Source of the DNA: Nematostella vectensis
Taxonomy: Eukaryota; Cnidaria; Anthozoa; Actiniaria; Edwardsiidae
DNA: 64,000 nucleotides
Assembly: GCF_932526225.1 (NCBI RefSeq)
Contig: NC_064035.1
Location: 6,323,501-6,387,500, forward strand
Reading direction: 5' to 3'
In this document: in pieces, positions 17,301-28,364 of the stretch
How positions within the stretch are numbered: the first letter of the stretch is position 1
Layout of the letters: the number at the start of each line of letters is the position of its first letter
Notes under the pieces: model-generated
Databases searched by the model: none
The model's input: only the letters and a program-made list of their open reading frames with translations
What the model was told of the DNA's origin: nothing
Position numbers and translations under genes: made by a program

Positions 17301-20264
17301 TCTACGGGAAGTCATAAAATGGTTTATGCGAAGGTTGTCGGTGTGCTAATGTAATGTTCGTTTCTCAAAGGTTTTAACAGAAACTGGTGGGTTGGTCTGA
17401 GCCTGTTACATAACATCTTTACGCGAGAACACAACGCCATATGTGATATGCTGCACAGACACTACCCTGATTGGTCGGACGAAAAACTCTACGATAAAGC
17501 CAGGTAATGTACCGAGATGATAAAACCAGGTTATGTACCGAGATGATAAATCCAGGTAATGTACCGAGATGATAAAGCCAGGTAATGTACCAAGATGATA
17601 AAGCCAGATAATGTACCGAGATGATAAATCCAGGTAATGTACCGAGATGATAAAGCCAGATAATGTACCGAGATGATAAATCCAGGTAATGTACCGAGAT
17701 GATAAAGCCAATTTATATACCGAGATGATAAATCCAGTTTATATACCGAGATGATAAATCCAGTTTATATACCGAGATGATAAATCCAGTTTATATACCG
17801 AGATGATAAATCCAGGTTATGTACCGAGATGATAAATCCAGGTTATGTACCGAGATGATAAATCCAGGTTATGTACCGAGATGATATAGCCAGGTAATGC
17901 ACCGAGATGATATAGCCAGGTAATGCACCGAGATGATAGAGCCAGGTAATGCACCGAGATGATAGAGCCAGGTAGTTTACCGAGATGATAAAGCCAGGTA
18001 ATTTGCCGAGATGATAAAGCCAGGTAATTTGCCGAGATGATAAAGCCAGGTAATTTGCCGAGATGATAAAGCCAGGTAATTTGCCGAGATGATAAAGCCA
18101 GGTAATGTACCGAGATGATAACGCCAGGTAATTTACCGTGATAATAACGCCAGGTAATGTATCGAGATGATAAATCCAGGCAGGTAATGTACAGAGATGA
18201 TAGAACCAGGTAATGTACCAAGATGATAGAGCATGATAAATCCAGGTAATGTACCACGATGATAGAGCCAGGTACCGAGGTAACTGAGGTTAACGCGCAA
18301 TTTATCATGCGCGCGACACCAAACAACTCTTGGTATGCATGCTATTTATGGGTACCATTCCTTTTTAATGACTGCCACTTTATTATCCAGACTAATTAAC
18401 GTGGCTCAAATGGTGAAAATCCACACGATTGAATGGACGCCAGCCATACTTAACGACACGGCTTTGCGTGAGGGCGTACGCGTCAACTGGGGACTAAGGC
18501 CCGGACGGGAGATCTTCGCTTGGCTTCACAGCCATAACATCTCCTCAGACGTCGGAATCACCCCTCTCGTGGGAAACGCCAAGAAAATGCGCGGCGTCAA
18601 CTTCAGTTTGACGGAAGAATTTGTCGCAGTGTATCGCATGCATCCGTTATTACCGGACCAACTGCGCGTGCGTAATATCAGAAGTCGAGAGTACACAGGG
18701 CACGAGTACTCGTTGCCTAAATACTCGTTCGCGCACGCCCGCGGGATCGTCGAGGAGCACGGGTTTGCTGACTTACTTTACACGTTCGGTGTGGAGTATC
18801 CGGGTGCGCTGACCTTGTTCAACTACCCACAGGCGCTGATGAACCTCAAGTTGCCTTGGCACCAAATGGGAGGAGAGGTGGGTGGTACAAATATCAGGAG
18901 AGGTGGGTGGTACAAATATCAGGAGAGGTGGGTGGTACAAATATCAGGAGAGGTGGGTGGTACAAATATAAGGAGAGGTGGGTGGTACAAATATCAGGAG
19001 GTGGGTGGTACAAATAATAGATGTGGATGGTACAAATATGAGGAGAGGTGGGTGGTACAAATATAAGGAGAGGTGGGTGGTACAAATATCAGGAAGTGGG
19101 TGGTACAAATAATAGATGTGGATGGTACAAATATGAGGAGAGGTGGATGGTACAAATATGAGGAGAGGTGGGTGGTACAAATATGAGGAGAGGTGGGTGG
19201 TACAAATATGAGGAGAGGTGGGTGGTACAAATATGAGGAGAGGTGGGTGGAACAAATATGAGGAGAGGTGGGTGGTACAAATATGAGGAGAGGTGGGTGG
19301 TAAAAATATGAGGAGAGGTGGGTGGTACAAATATGAGGAGAGGTGGGTGGTACAAATGGAGAGGTGGATGGAGCAGGTTACAGACATTTGAACAGCTTTT
19401 TTCACATTTAGAGAGGATTTCGAATCTCATAAAATCGAAATTATAAAAGAACAGAGATTAGCCTAAAGGTAGATAAATCCCGCCGATCTCTCGCGTTGCT
19501 TCCCCCTTAGACTTCTTCATTAATTCAATATCACGAAGTTTAAATCACGTAACCTTCATTTGTCAGACAGTAGACCTCGGTACCATCGATATTCTCCGGG
19601 ACCGAGAGCGAGGCGTTCCGCGCTTTAACGACTTCCGTCGAAAGCTGAAACTGCGACCCGTGGAGTCATTCGAGAAGCTAACGTCTAACAAACACCACTC
19701 GGCTGCTCTTAAAGACATGTACTGTGGCGACATGGAGAAACTGGACCTTCTGATTGGCTGCCTTGCAGAGGAGCCTCGGCCCTATGGCTATGGGTTTGGC
19801 GAGACCGCTTTCAACTTATTCCTGATGATGGCAAGTCGGCGTCTCGAGACGGACAGGTAATGCAATACATGTGGTATAGGATTTCTAGTAACTATTATTG
19901 ATCATAGTTTTACAGTGACGGCAGAAAAAAAAATGCTCTTAGCTATGCTTACTGGACGAATGTATTTTGTTTCGGTGGCCGCGAAACACAATATGTGTTC
20001 ATGCTATTGCCATTTAACCATGCTCAGGTAAGTTGTTACCATTTTCTACTGAAATTCCCTTACTACTTTTCAGCACCGTTTTGTTTTACCCTTTATATCA
20101 GGTTTCTAACTGACGACTTTACGGATGACATGTACACACCAGAGGGAATGCAGTGGATTAAGGACTCTACCATGAAAACCATTCTCCTTCGTAACTACCC
20201 CGAGGCAGAGCTGCTCCCAACAATCCTAATGAACGTTGAGAACGCTTTTTTCCCTTGGGAATAA
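14398..20264 (+). CDS. WSC-domain alpha-dioxygenase-like heme peroxidase-family enzyme
   Basis: The gene has ten exons: 14398-14593, 15500-15593, 15963-16147, 16230-16401, 16627-16837, 17110-17287, 17371-17503, 18391-18877, 19567-19856 and 20102-20264. They total 2,109 nt, or 702 residues; an upstream ATG at 14383 would add five. The family is the fatty-acid alpha-dioxygenases (plant PIOX/alpha-DOX), which convert fatty acids to 2-hydroperoxides using heme. Exon 1 resembles the N terminus of plant enzymes (WWKMPVVLILVYQLQKRELL). Exons 2-3 encode a WSC domain (MTARQCVS, YAFSGYDGCKKCYCGDSY, FVDVYRT) that plant enzymes lack. The catalytic part shows LLAASWIQFMIHDW with the distal His at 16703, THWWDGSQLYGS, FTREHNAICD, VYRMHPLLPDQL with catalytic Tyr at 18632 and proximal His at 18641, and MASRRLETDRF. 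All expected heme and catalytic residues appear present, so activity is plausible. The start of exon 6 is the least certain boundary. Confidence 0.9.
14630..15499 (+). repeat. 62-bp array of duplicated 3' splice sites, dioxygenase intron 1
   Basis: The array ends at the acceptor of exon 15500-15593. Each unit carries tctaacttgtgcatat (branch-point-like CTAAC), the acceptor cttctatag, and then the first 37 or so bases of the real exon (gcttacttcacattggctg to aatgattg). Thirteen ttctatag acceptors can be counted, the last being the true one at 15499. Earlier units near 14630-14700 are degenerate. Reading from an upstream decoy acceptor reaches an in-frame TAG inside the same unit, so decoy use should produce truncated messages. 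Confidence 0.95.
16797..16975 (+). repeat. Degenerate duplications of an exon end and donor, dioxygenase exon 5
   Basis: The exon end cgccatgagtatacc...gataattgtcaacag followed by gtaagg is echoed twice in the intron: cgccatgagtataccgcgtacg at about 16879 and ccattagtataccgcgtac with gataattgtcaacag at about 16932. The last copy reads cagtat instead of caggta, so its donor is dead. Confidence 0.75.
17493..18265 (+). repeat. 26-bp array of duplicated splice donors, dioxygenase intron 7
   Basis: The real exon ends gataaagccag at 17503, followed by gtaatgtaccgagat. The 26-bp unit gataaatccaggtaatgtaccgagat therefore contains the last bases of the exon plus a donor, and it repeats close to 29 times. 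Some units keep CAG-GTAATG, others have drifted to cagttta with no donor, and a group in the middle reads gtaatttgccg. Using any later donor would read AGG TAA immediately, a stop. Confidence 0.95.
18869..19370 (+). repeat. 25-bp array of duplicated splice donors, dioxygenase intron 8
   Basis: The exon ends ggaggagag at 18877 before gtgggtggtacaaat. The unit gtgggtggtacaaatatgaggagag repeats about 20 times, and each copy re-creates GAG-GTGGGT. A 90-bp sub-block with aataatagatgtggatgg recurs at about 19012 and 19102. The chosen exon end leaves phase 0, matching the acceptor tgtcag at 19566. Confidence 0.95.
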
Positions 20265-20672
20265 TGAATCAAGCGAAATGGTCACGGTTTTGAAGTAAAT
20301 TGTAGTATTCAGTTGGAATAGTCTTCTGTTACGATTGAGAGAAATATATGAATATACATCGCTGTCAGAAAATTAAAAAGATATGCTGTGATTGATCCGA
20401 ATAAAAAAAATCAAAGAATGAAATAGTACGGTGATTCAACACTCTCTAGGGGCTCAACGATTCGAGGCCCCCCTTCCGATCCTCTCTTCTGAACATATCT
20501 TTACTTCCCGGGCCAATAAACAACAGAAAATAACACCATATCACGCTACAATTTATTTGCTATAAATTCTTCCTTACGTATATATATAAATATTTACATG
20601 TATTGCTTCTAACCTAACCAATAACAGCATTATCTAACTAAAGCGTCTAACCTATCTACCCTGCTGTACATT
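20265..20672. other. Short intergenic region between convergent genes
   Basis: This AT-rich spacer separates the dioxygenase stop from the POM121 stop on the other strand. An AATAAA on the plus strand near 20515 and complementary TTTATT near 20550 could serve the two 3' ends. No coding potential is seen. Confidence 0.6.
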
Positions 20673-23600
20673 TTATCGTTTGCCACGCCTTCTTGCGGAT
20701 GATGCACGAGCTTTGAACCGGGCGACGGATGAGGCAGCTGCGCCCGCTGCGGGTGTGGGCGTGGTGGGTGCGAATGCTCCTGCAGGGCTGCTCGTGCCAG
20801 CGGTGAAGTTAAACCCTCCAGAAGCAGGTGCGGGGGAAGAGCCGAAACCCGGTGCTGTGGGTAAAAGTGTGATCAGCTAAAGGTACGACATTGAAACAGG
20901 TACGAAACAGATTAAGAGACATAACGGAAGTGTCAAGTGGTTACCTGCGGTAGCTTGCTGGCCGAAAGCCGGTGCTGCAGGAGATGCTGAGCCTGATATA
21001 TGATAAAAAAAAAAACGGTTCATCACTGCTGAAATGAGGATCCAATAAAAGAGCACTACACTTACCAAATGTGAAGCCACTTGGCGCAGGCGAGCTTGCA
21101 CCAAACTTGAAGCCTCCAGTGGTAGCAGCAGGAGCAGCAGGGTTCCCAAAACTGAAGCCACCCGCAGTTGGAGCAGGGGTGGGCTGTGGCGCAGGCTTAG
21201 CGGCACCAAATATGCCCTGCCCTCCGACGGCCGTTGATGCGAATGGACCCTGGCTGCCACTTCCTGCGGCGGCAGGCCCAAAGGCACTCGTACCACTGCT
21301 GCTCTTGCCAAACCCTCCTCCTTGTGGTGCCGGAGTGGAAGCCTGAGAAAACCTACCAAACGCTTTGGGAACCGCTGAAGATGCTCCAAATGCAAACGTA
21401 TTCTGGGTCGACGCACCCCCAAAAGTGTTTTGGGCTGTTGTTTTAGCCCCAAAGGCATTTTGGGATGTGGTTGACGAACCAAAAGCATTTTGGGAGGCGG
21501 CGGGGGCCCCAAATGCATTTTGGGATGCGGCGGGTGCCCCAAAGGCACTCTGGGGTACGGCGGATGCCCCAAAGGCATTTTGGGATGCTGCAGGTGCCCC
21601 AAAGGCATTTCCAGTGTTCTGTGGCACCCCCTGTCCTCCGAATGCTGTTTGAGGCGCTGTGGAAGAGCCAAATGAACTAGGAGTTGGTGTTGGTGCTCCG
21701 AATGCTCCAAGGTTTGTTGATGTGTCAAAAGCACCCTGTGAAGTTGGTTGTCTACCAAACGTGTTTTGCTTCAGCGATGAAGCTCCAAAAGTGTTCTGAG
21801 CGGATGCTGCACCAAACAGATTATTTGAAGCAGTTTGTGAAACTCCAAAGGCACTTGTGCTATCCTGCTTTGTTCCAGGTTTCTGCTGTGCTGCGGTATT
21901 TGAGGCAAAAGAGAAGCCAGTGGTAGCAGAGGACTGTATCGAAGAGTCTGGGTTTGGTTTGGAAGAAGTAAAGGTGAATCCGCCGGCAGAAGGTGTACTG
22001 CTTTGAGCAGCACTAACAGAGCTACTGCCAAACAAGGAAGGAGCGGCGGCGGTAGTAGCAGATGGAGCTAAACCTCCGGCGGATGTTGATGACAGCTTGC
22101 CTGATGCAGCTCCAAAGGCGTTTGGCATTGACCTAGAGGGTGCCTGTGAACCAAACGCTAGAGTTGCTAATGAAGCACCAGGCTTGGATCCGAATCCACT
22201 CGTGGCTAGAGAGGTATTGGATGGGAGTGCTGAAGTTGGTGTCACGTTGTTACCCCCAAACGTGAAACCAGATGGACCAGAAGGTGCACTTGATGTTGTA
22301 GCCGCTGTGGGAAAAGACAAGCCTCCAGCAGCAACAGGCTGTGAACTTGTTCCAAAGCCTACCCCAGCAGCTGCACTCATGGATCCTGTAGATGCGACAG
22401 GAAAGGTTGTTGCAGGAAGGGACACAGCAGCGGCTGATGTGCTCTGGTTAGACATCGCCAACAGCGACTCGAAGCCTGTTGAACTTGTTGCTGATTGTTG
22501 TGATAAGATGGATGGTCCCTGGGAACCAAGGGGGGCACCAGGGGTGAGACTGTAAGGGGGTGGTGGTCTGCTTGCCAATGGCACAGCATCAAAATTTGAA
22601 CTTGCACTTGATTGAGTTGACCCAAAAAGGTTGGTAACAGGCTGAGACGATGACGAAGATACTGCTGGAGAAGTTATAGATGGCTGGCTTAGAAGATTTG
22701 TGGGGAAAGGCACGGAACTCACGGCTTGCTGGCCTAGTAGACTTGTGGTGCTAGGTGTAGAGCTGGCAGTTTGCTGGCCCACCAGATTTGTAGCAAACGA
22801 GGAAGAAGTCAAACCTTGTTGGCCGAGTAGAGTTGTGGTGGATGCTGTAGACGAAATAGGTGCTGGAGCGCTGGATGCAATATTTGATGTTGTCGCTGAG
22901 GTAGAGCTACTGGAAGATGCAACAGTGAATGTAGGAGGCTGTAGACTGGAAATAGGAGTGATGCTGACAGTGGCTGATGGGAATAACCCTTGGAGAAAAG
23001 TATTTTAATATCAGTATTATACTTAACAAACGCTCAAACAATGGTGTTATTCTTTTAGTTCTAAACTCTGGTCTGGCTTCTAGGTTACTAGAACATACTA
23101 GGGCTATGGTAGCTTATATTTCAGATTTCAAAATCGTGGCATACTATATATGACTGTGAATCCCTTAGTTTACCTAATTGCAAGTCATCAACCATTCACT
23201 TCTTGGAATGAAGTGTGAACAAGTTCGTTTCCTATTTTATTGTTAGGGAGTCTGTTATGCAAAAAAGCAGATAAAGTGTATTATACTGTGCAGTAACTGC
23301 TATAATTAAAACATGTATTTACAACCTTGAAACCCTTTCATTTACCTAAAGATGAGGTAGTTGTAATGATTGAATTAGCGGCAGACGATGATGGTGAAGA
23401 TAGGTTCATCACTCTTATTGCCACAGACGGTGAAGTTCCTGACAAGATACAATCTGCAATAAGTCAACCAGTAACATCACCATGTGAGACAACTAAAAAA
23501 AAAAAATATTGTTCCACAAACACTGTGAGCCAACTTAGAAATACTGTAGCAATGTTGCTATACAAAAGCCCTGAAAGCCAACTCAAAACAATGTTGCCCT

Positions 23601-26600
23601 ATAAGCCCTGTAAACTATTTAAGAAAGGACTATGTTGTCCCAATAAACAAGTCCTGTAAGCTATCTAAGAAATGACTATGTTGTCCCAATAAACAAGTCC
23701 TGTAAGCTATCTAAGAGAGGATGATGTTGTCCCAATACACAAGTCCTGTAAGCTATTTAAGAAAGGATGATGTTGTCCCAATACACAAGTCCCGTTTTGA
23801 GACTGCCTGGGTAAAACTCACTAGATTGTGTTTGTTGCTCATTTTCCTCGTCGTCCTCCTCAAACCCATTTAGGAGGTACTGCACACGCTGCCATGCAAG
23901 CTTTTTGTCCTCCTCTATGTCTTCGCTGGTGAGTGATTGAGGACTTTCTTTCATTGGAGGCTTTAAAGGGCATGCAATATTATTATATTAGATAAAAATG
24001 AAGTAATCTACTATTTATCATTGAACAGCTACACTGAAAACCCTGTAGTCATAGTACAGTATAGTAGATCTCAATTTTAGAATGTACTGTGCTTTTTTTT
24101 TCTCGTTTTGAGGGTCATGTGCATATCACCATTTCACTTTAAAAAATATACAGTATCTGTCTGTCTGCTTGCATTTCATCAGGGTAGAGAAAAAACAATT
24201 AAAGTACCAATGCTTCTATTTATACATACCAGGTCCAGAGAATTGACTGATGCACAATACACTGGCACAGGTCTTCTTCTAGCCTCCTCCTCTTCTTTAG
24301 CTGATGGGAACCTTACAACGGTGAAGCGTTTGGATGGGGTCTATAATCAAAAACATAATATCATAAGGCTAGGTAAAGATAAATTACTTGCATGTCAGCA
24401 TTAAATGAGAGTCACCTCAGTTATAATTTTTCCTGGACTACTGCCGCCCTGTACTTCTAAACGCTTGGTCTGTGGAGAACTTGTTGCACTGGCCTCTGAG
24501 ATCTTTGGACTTTCGATTATTGTATCCATACTCTTTAGAGATCTGATCTCCGATTGCTTTGAGCCCAGACTTTGTGAGCCAGCATTTTGTAATTTTCTCT
24601 GTTTCTTGGACAGCAGTCTTGGTGTTCCACTCCTGGAGGTTTGTGATAATGTGGGTTTGGAAGGTGTAGACTCAGTGCTGCTCTTTCTCTTGCGAGATTT
24701 AAAGCCTATGGTTACATAACACTCTAGTTAGAACTTCATTAACATGAACACAAAAACACAAATCTTTAAGCCAAGCTTCTAATCATTTCCTCTCAGATAA
24801 CTTCTTAGCCCAAATAACTCGAATTCACAAGGTTTTTGTTTCCTTTGCCCAAAACCAAATTTGCTATATGCTACTCTTCTGAAATTGATTGACTCAAAGA
24901 ATTTTAGCTGTCTTAAGTATTTTTGGCTGATTTTCCTTAACCAAAAGCAGCAGCTTTCAATCCCAAAATGGAGTACAGTATATAAAAGTCATTATTCAAC
25001 TCCCACCTGCATCTCTCATAATGATGTCATCATCATCATCATTGGCATCACATCCACTGTCGCTATCATCTGTTATTGCTTTGCTGATAATGCAATGGGT
25101 TAAAAATTTAGTTGAAATGCATAACCATCAGGCATAAATAAATATTTTGCTATCATACCTTAGAGTGACTTCTGGTAATGATTTGCCTGTGGTTCTTTGA
25201 ATCTTGCTCTTCCTCTCAGTATCAGATATGTCTTTAAGACCTGTGGTTTCACTTTCGACAATCTGTGGAGAAGATAACAAAGAGATTAAGAAATAGAAAC
25301 TTCACACAAGTACCTAAAAAGGCCTCTGGTCTGTTGCACTAAAATTATTTTTTTTCCACAACGAGCACTAAATAAACTATATCTAGCATTTTCTTGATTT
25401 TAGTGCATGAGTAATCAAAATATTTGGTAGCACATTTTTTTTAGTTTATTGGAGGAATCCTACAGTATTATTTCAAAAAAAGAACAGAACTTAGGAGTTC
25501 TGTTACAAAATATATTGACACTTACATTACTGTGGAGGGGTCTCCTCTTTAATCTTGCTGCAATGAGCTGGTGCAGGGCACTTGTCCTGTGTGGTTGGGG
25601 AGGCTCCTCAATATCTTTATTTATCATTGATGCATCACTTGCGCCTGGCTCATCAGTGATGCCATCAGCACTACGGTAATGGTACTTCCTAAAAGAGAAA
25701 GAGAAACAAGCTATTGCTTTGCCCTGATCAAACTGTGATGGCTGGCTACAAGTCTGATGGGATAGTACATTACCACAGCACATTCTCGTCACACTGACCT
25801 CCTCTTGCTTGTATGTAAGTCTGGGCTTGCTACTCCGGCCTCTACTTCCTCCTGCTCAAGAACACTACGCTTTCTGCATGAAAAAGATATGCCTCAGTCA
25901 TTATACATTCAAGATCATCCCTTTTTACTGTGTGACATGGCTAGTTGTTGTCACCTTGTCAGTTTTGTTAAGAAAGACAATCAGAATGCAAGAAAAGTGC
26001 TGTCTGATCGACATGGGATTTGCTACGCAACCAAACAGGCAAAAGAAATACTTCAGTCGACATCATAGAATGCTTGAATCCTCCGTGTTTTATAGTTTGT
26101 TTCAAGCAAAACTGCGATCATTGCATGCTTATTGACTAAATCTCTTAAAACTTTACCTTGGTGCCACGGAAGTGCCAATTACAATTTAAAGCTCAAGGAA
26201 TATATTCTTTGGAGACACACAATAATAGATAACAAAACATAAATTTTCTTATTTTGTAATTACTCATGGGAAAATGCTATTTTGTCACCTAGTGCCTCTG
26301 GTGAAGCTTTTTTTTCAACTTAGAAGACATAAAAAGATTTACAAACATTACACAGTGGCAAGAAAGAAACCAGTGAGAAATTGGAGTATAAGCAGAACAA
26401 TGTGCTTTATGAAGAAAAAAAATCTTCTTTTGACCTTGTACTGCTCTGCTTCAAAGCTGACAAAACAGTTTGTCTGGTGTCAGCATACTTGGGAGAAGGT
26501 GATGTCCTGCAAGAAATAAATACATTTACAATAAATACATGTAATACATACAGTTACAAAACAGTTACAATAAATACAGTTAAAATACAGTTACAATAAA

Positions 26601-27716
26601 TACATACACAGTTACAAAACAGTTACAATAAATACAAGAAATACACACAGTTACAAAACAGTTACAATGAATACAAGAAATATATAAAGTTACAATACAG
26701 TTACAAGAAATACATACAGTTACAAGAAATACAATTTACAATTTCTTTAAGATCTTAGCAAGTAATATCAAACAAAATATTAGATGGGACATCGAATTTT
26801 AATACAACTTGTCACTGAAATTAGTAGTTTTTATACCCTTGTTTGAAAATGGTGTGTATTTTTTATCAATGTTTTGAACAGGGAAAATCAGTTTGGAACC
26901 GACTGCCATTGTATAAAATTGCAGCTTTTTTAGTATCCATTTGTAGTGTACCTGTGCAAGTTTTTTTCCCTCATTTCTACCAAAGCAAGGTTATTAAACC
27001 CTGACAGCTGGGCTAGCACTCACTCGATAATGACAGTAATTGGGTGGGGGGGGGGGGGGGGGGGGGGGGGGGGGAGAGGAGAAAAACACTCACAATGTCA
27101 AAGTACGAGTGAAATCAGGGGAGGCAATCTTGATAGTGCCTTGTTGTTGTTGGAAACTGGGATTGATCAGGCTGAAGTAGCGGGGGCTTGGCGAAGATGG
27201 TGTTACTGGACTTCTCATGAGTGGCGTTGGACCTTTCAGCCCCGAACCTCGTCCCAGCAGAGGTGATATCGAGCTAAAACACAAAAAAATATATCAATTA
27301 TAGCAACAATAATAATACAGATCAGATAAACATAGATTGTAGAAGCATCGGTAAAATTTCTCAACAGTAAAATTTTACCTGACATTAAAACTGAGACGCT
27401 TGTTAACATCTGGTGAAAGGAAAGGCATTGGCGATCTGAGACTTGGTTTGTAACTCTGTGGACTTGGTAGTCCGGTAAATGGAACATCCAAAGATTTATC
27501 CATATCTTCAGATGATCCATCGACTCTTGTAACTGCATCATTTAAATGTTTCCTCTGCAATGCTATCTTGGTTTTTGGTCGACCATACAAGTAAACCAAA
27601 ATTAAAATGGTAAAAACTAATAGAATACTCCAAAATAATCCGAATAAACTCCATAAGATACTAATTATGATTATCAAAAATCCTATTACAAAATATTCTT
27701 CGTTTGTGGTAGCCAT
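20673..27716 (-). CDS. POM121: POM121-like transmembrane FG nucleoporin
   Basis: Thirteen exons on the minus strand: 27716-27379, 27273-27094, 26506-26435, 25873-25799, 25688-25526, 25262-25159, 25083-25007, 24705-24416, 24340-24230, 23960-23822, 22988-21066, 20992-20945 and 20854-20673. They total 3,702 nt, or 1,233 residues, close to the roughly 1,250 of vertebrate POM121. Residues about 10-43 form a hydrophobic membrane anchor followed by basic residues (YGRPKTK). A conserved TRQTVLSALK segment followed by RKRSV matches the POM121 core motif. The middle is acidic and basic low-complexity sequence. The 641-codon exon is rich in AFG, FTFG and FGSS repeats for transport-receptor binding. The C terminus is basic (ARASSARRRGKR). 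The protein should sit in the pore membrane ring and inner nuclear membrane. An in-frame ATG at 27746 would add ten residues; I prefer MATTNEEYF. NUP153 was considered because of the similar C terminus, but it lacks a membrane anchor. Confidence 0.88.
23590..23800 (-). repeat. ~46-bp tandem repeat just downstream of a POM121 exon
   Basis: On the minus strand about five units of gcttacaggacttgtttatt...gggacaacat...cttaaata follow the donor of exon 23960-23822. Each unit contains an acceptor-like cttacag. More diverged copies continue towards 23520. Confidence 0.8.
26515..26735. repeat. Simple tandem repeat (acagttacaataaatac) in a POM121 intron
   Basis: Irregular copies of acagttacaataaatac and acagttacaaaacagttac fill the intron upstream (minus strand) of exon 26506-26435. 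No function is suggested by the sequence. Confidence 0.85.
27043..27074. repeat. Poly-G tract in a POM121 intron
   Basis: About 30 consecutive G follow gggt, just downstream (minus strand) of the exon 27273-27094 donor. On the POM121 transcript this is poly-C. Length is likely unreliable in the assembly. Confidence 0.95.
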
Positions 27717-28364
27717 TTTTACGATATTCGAGCGTGATTCGGTCAATCAGTCAAACCTCGATTCAAGATGGCCGTCTTGTCTAGGGAAAACTGCGCATGT
27801 GTTGCACACTTCCGCCAAAAATTTGAAATTGCCTCGGTATCAAAACCACAGGAGACCCAAAAACAGACATCAAAACAAACAGCGAAGAAAACTGAGAAAA
27901 GAACATCAAAAATGCTAATGCTCGAAGAAAAAGCCATATCTCTAAAGTAGATTCTTCAATGTGAAATTTCATGATTTGATAAATATTTGATTACAAGACA
28001 TGAAAAGATTTTGGATGCGTTTCTGGCTTCCATCTTTAATAACGCCCAATCAATCGCCTCTTAACGCCTACAATCAGTTAATTAGTTTTCGATAGTTTAA
28101 TTTTCTGTTGTCAGCATCATAAAAGCCTGAGAGCGATTTTATAACTCTAATGAACCAAAAGTTCAAAACAAGAGACGAAATGCAAAGTTTGATTGCATCA
28201 CAAAAACACTTTCCATTGAAGTCATTTCCCCTGGGAAGAAGTAATACCTTGTCTTTATCCATTCTTTAATATTAGCGTTAAGTAGAATTCCACTGCAGAC
28301 ATATGCCAAGTATTCATATAGCCCCCATCTCCAGTGGATTCCTGGTTAATAGCACGTATTCAGC
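27717..28364. promoter_or_regulatory. Divergent promoter region between POM121 and TMEM26
   Basis: The start codons of two oppositely oriented genes lie about 650 bp apart with no other gene between, so both promoters and 5' leaders must lie here or overlap the first exons. I see no TATA box that I can assign with confidence. Confidence 0.55.

Noticed and set aside
17406-19430. Reverse-strand frames of 100-170 codons in the 26-bp and 25-bp arrays
   Set aside because: Pure repeat translation with no start context, no domain and the wrong strand relative to the dioxygenase gene.
21071-22555. Plus-strand frames opposite the FG exon (Ala/Pro/Gly-rich)
   Set aside because: Shadows of the FG-repeat coding strand; splice phases and family match support only the minus strand.
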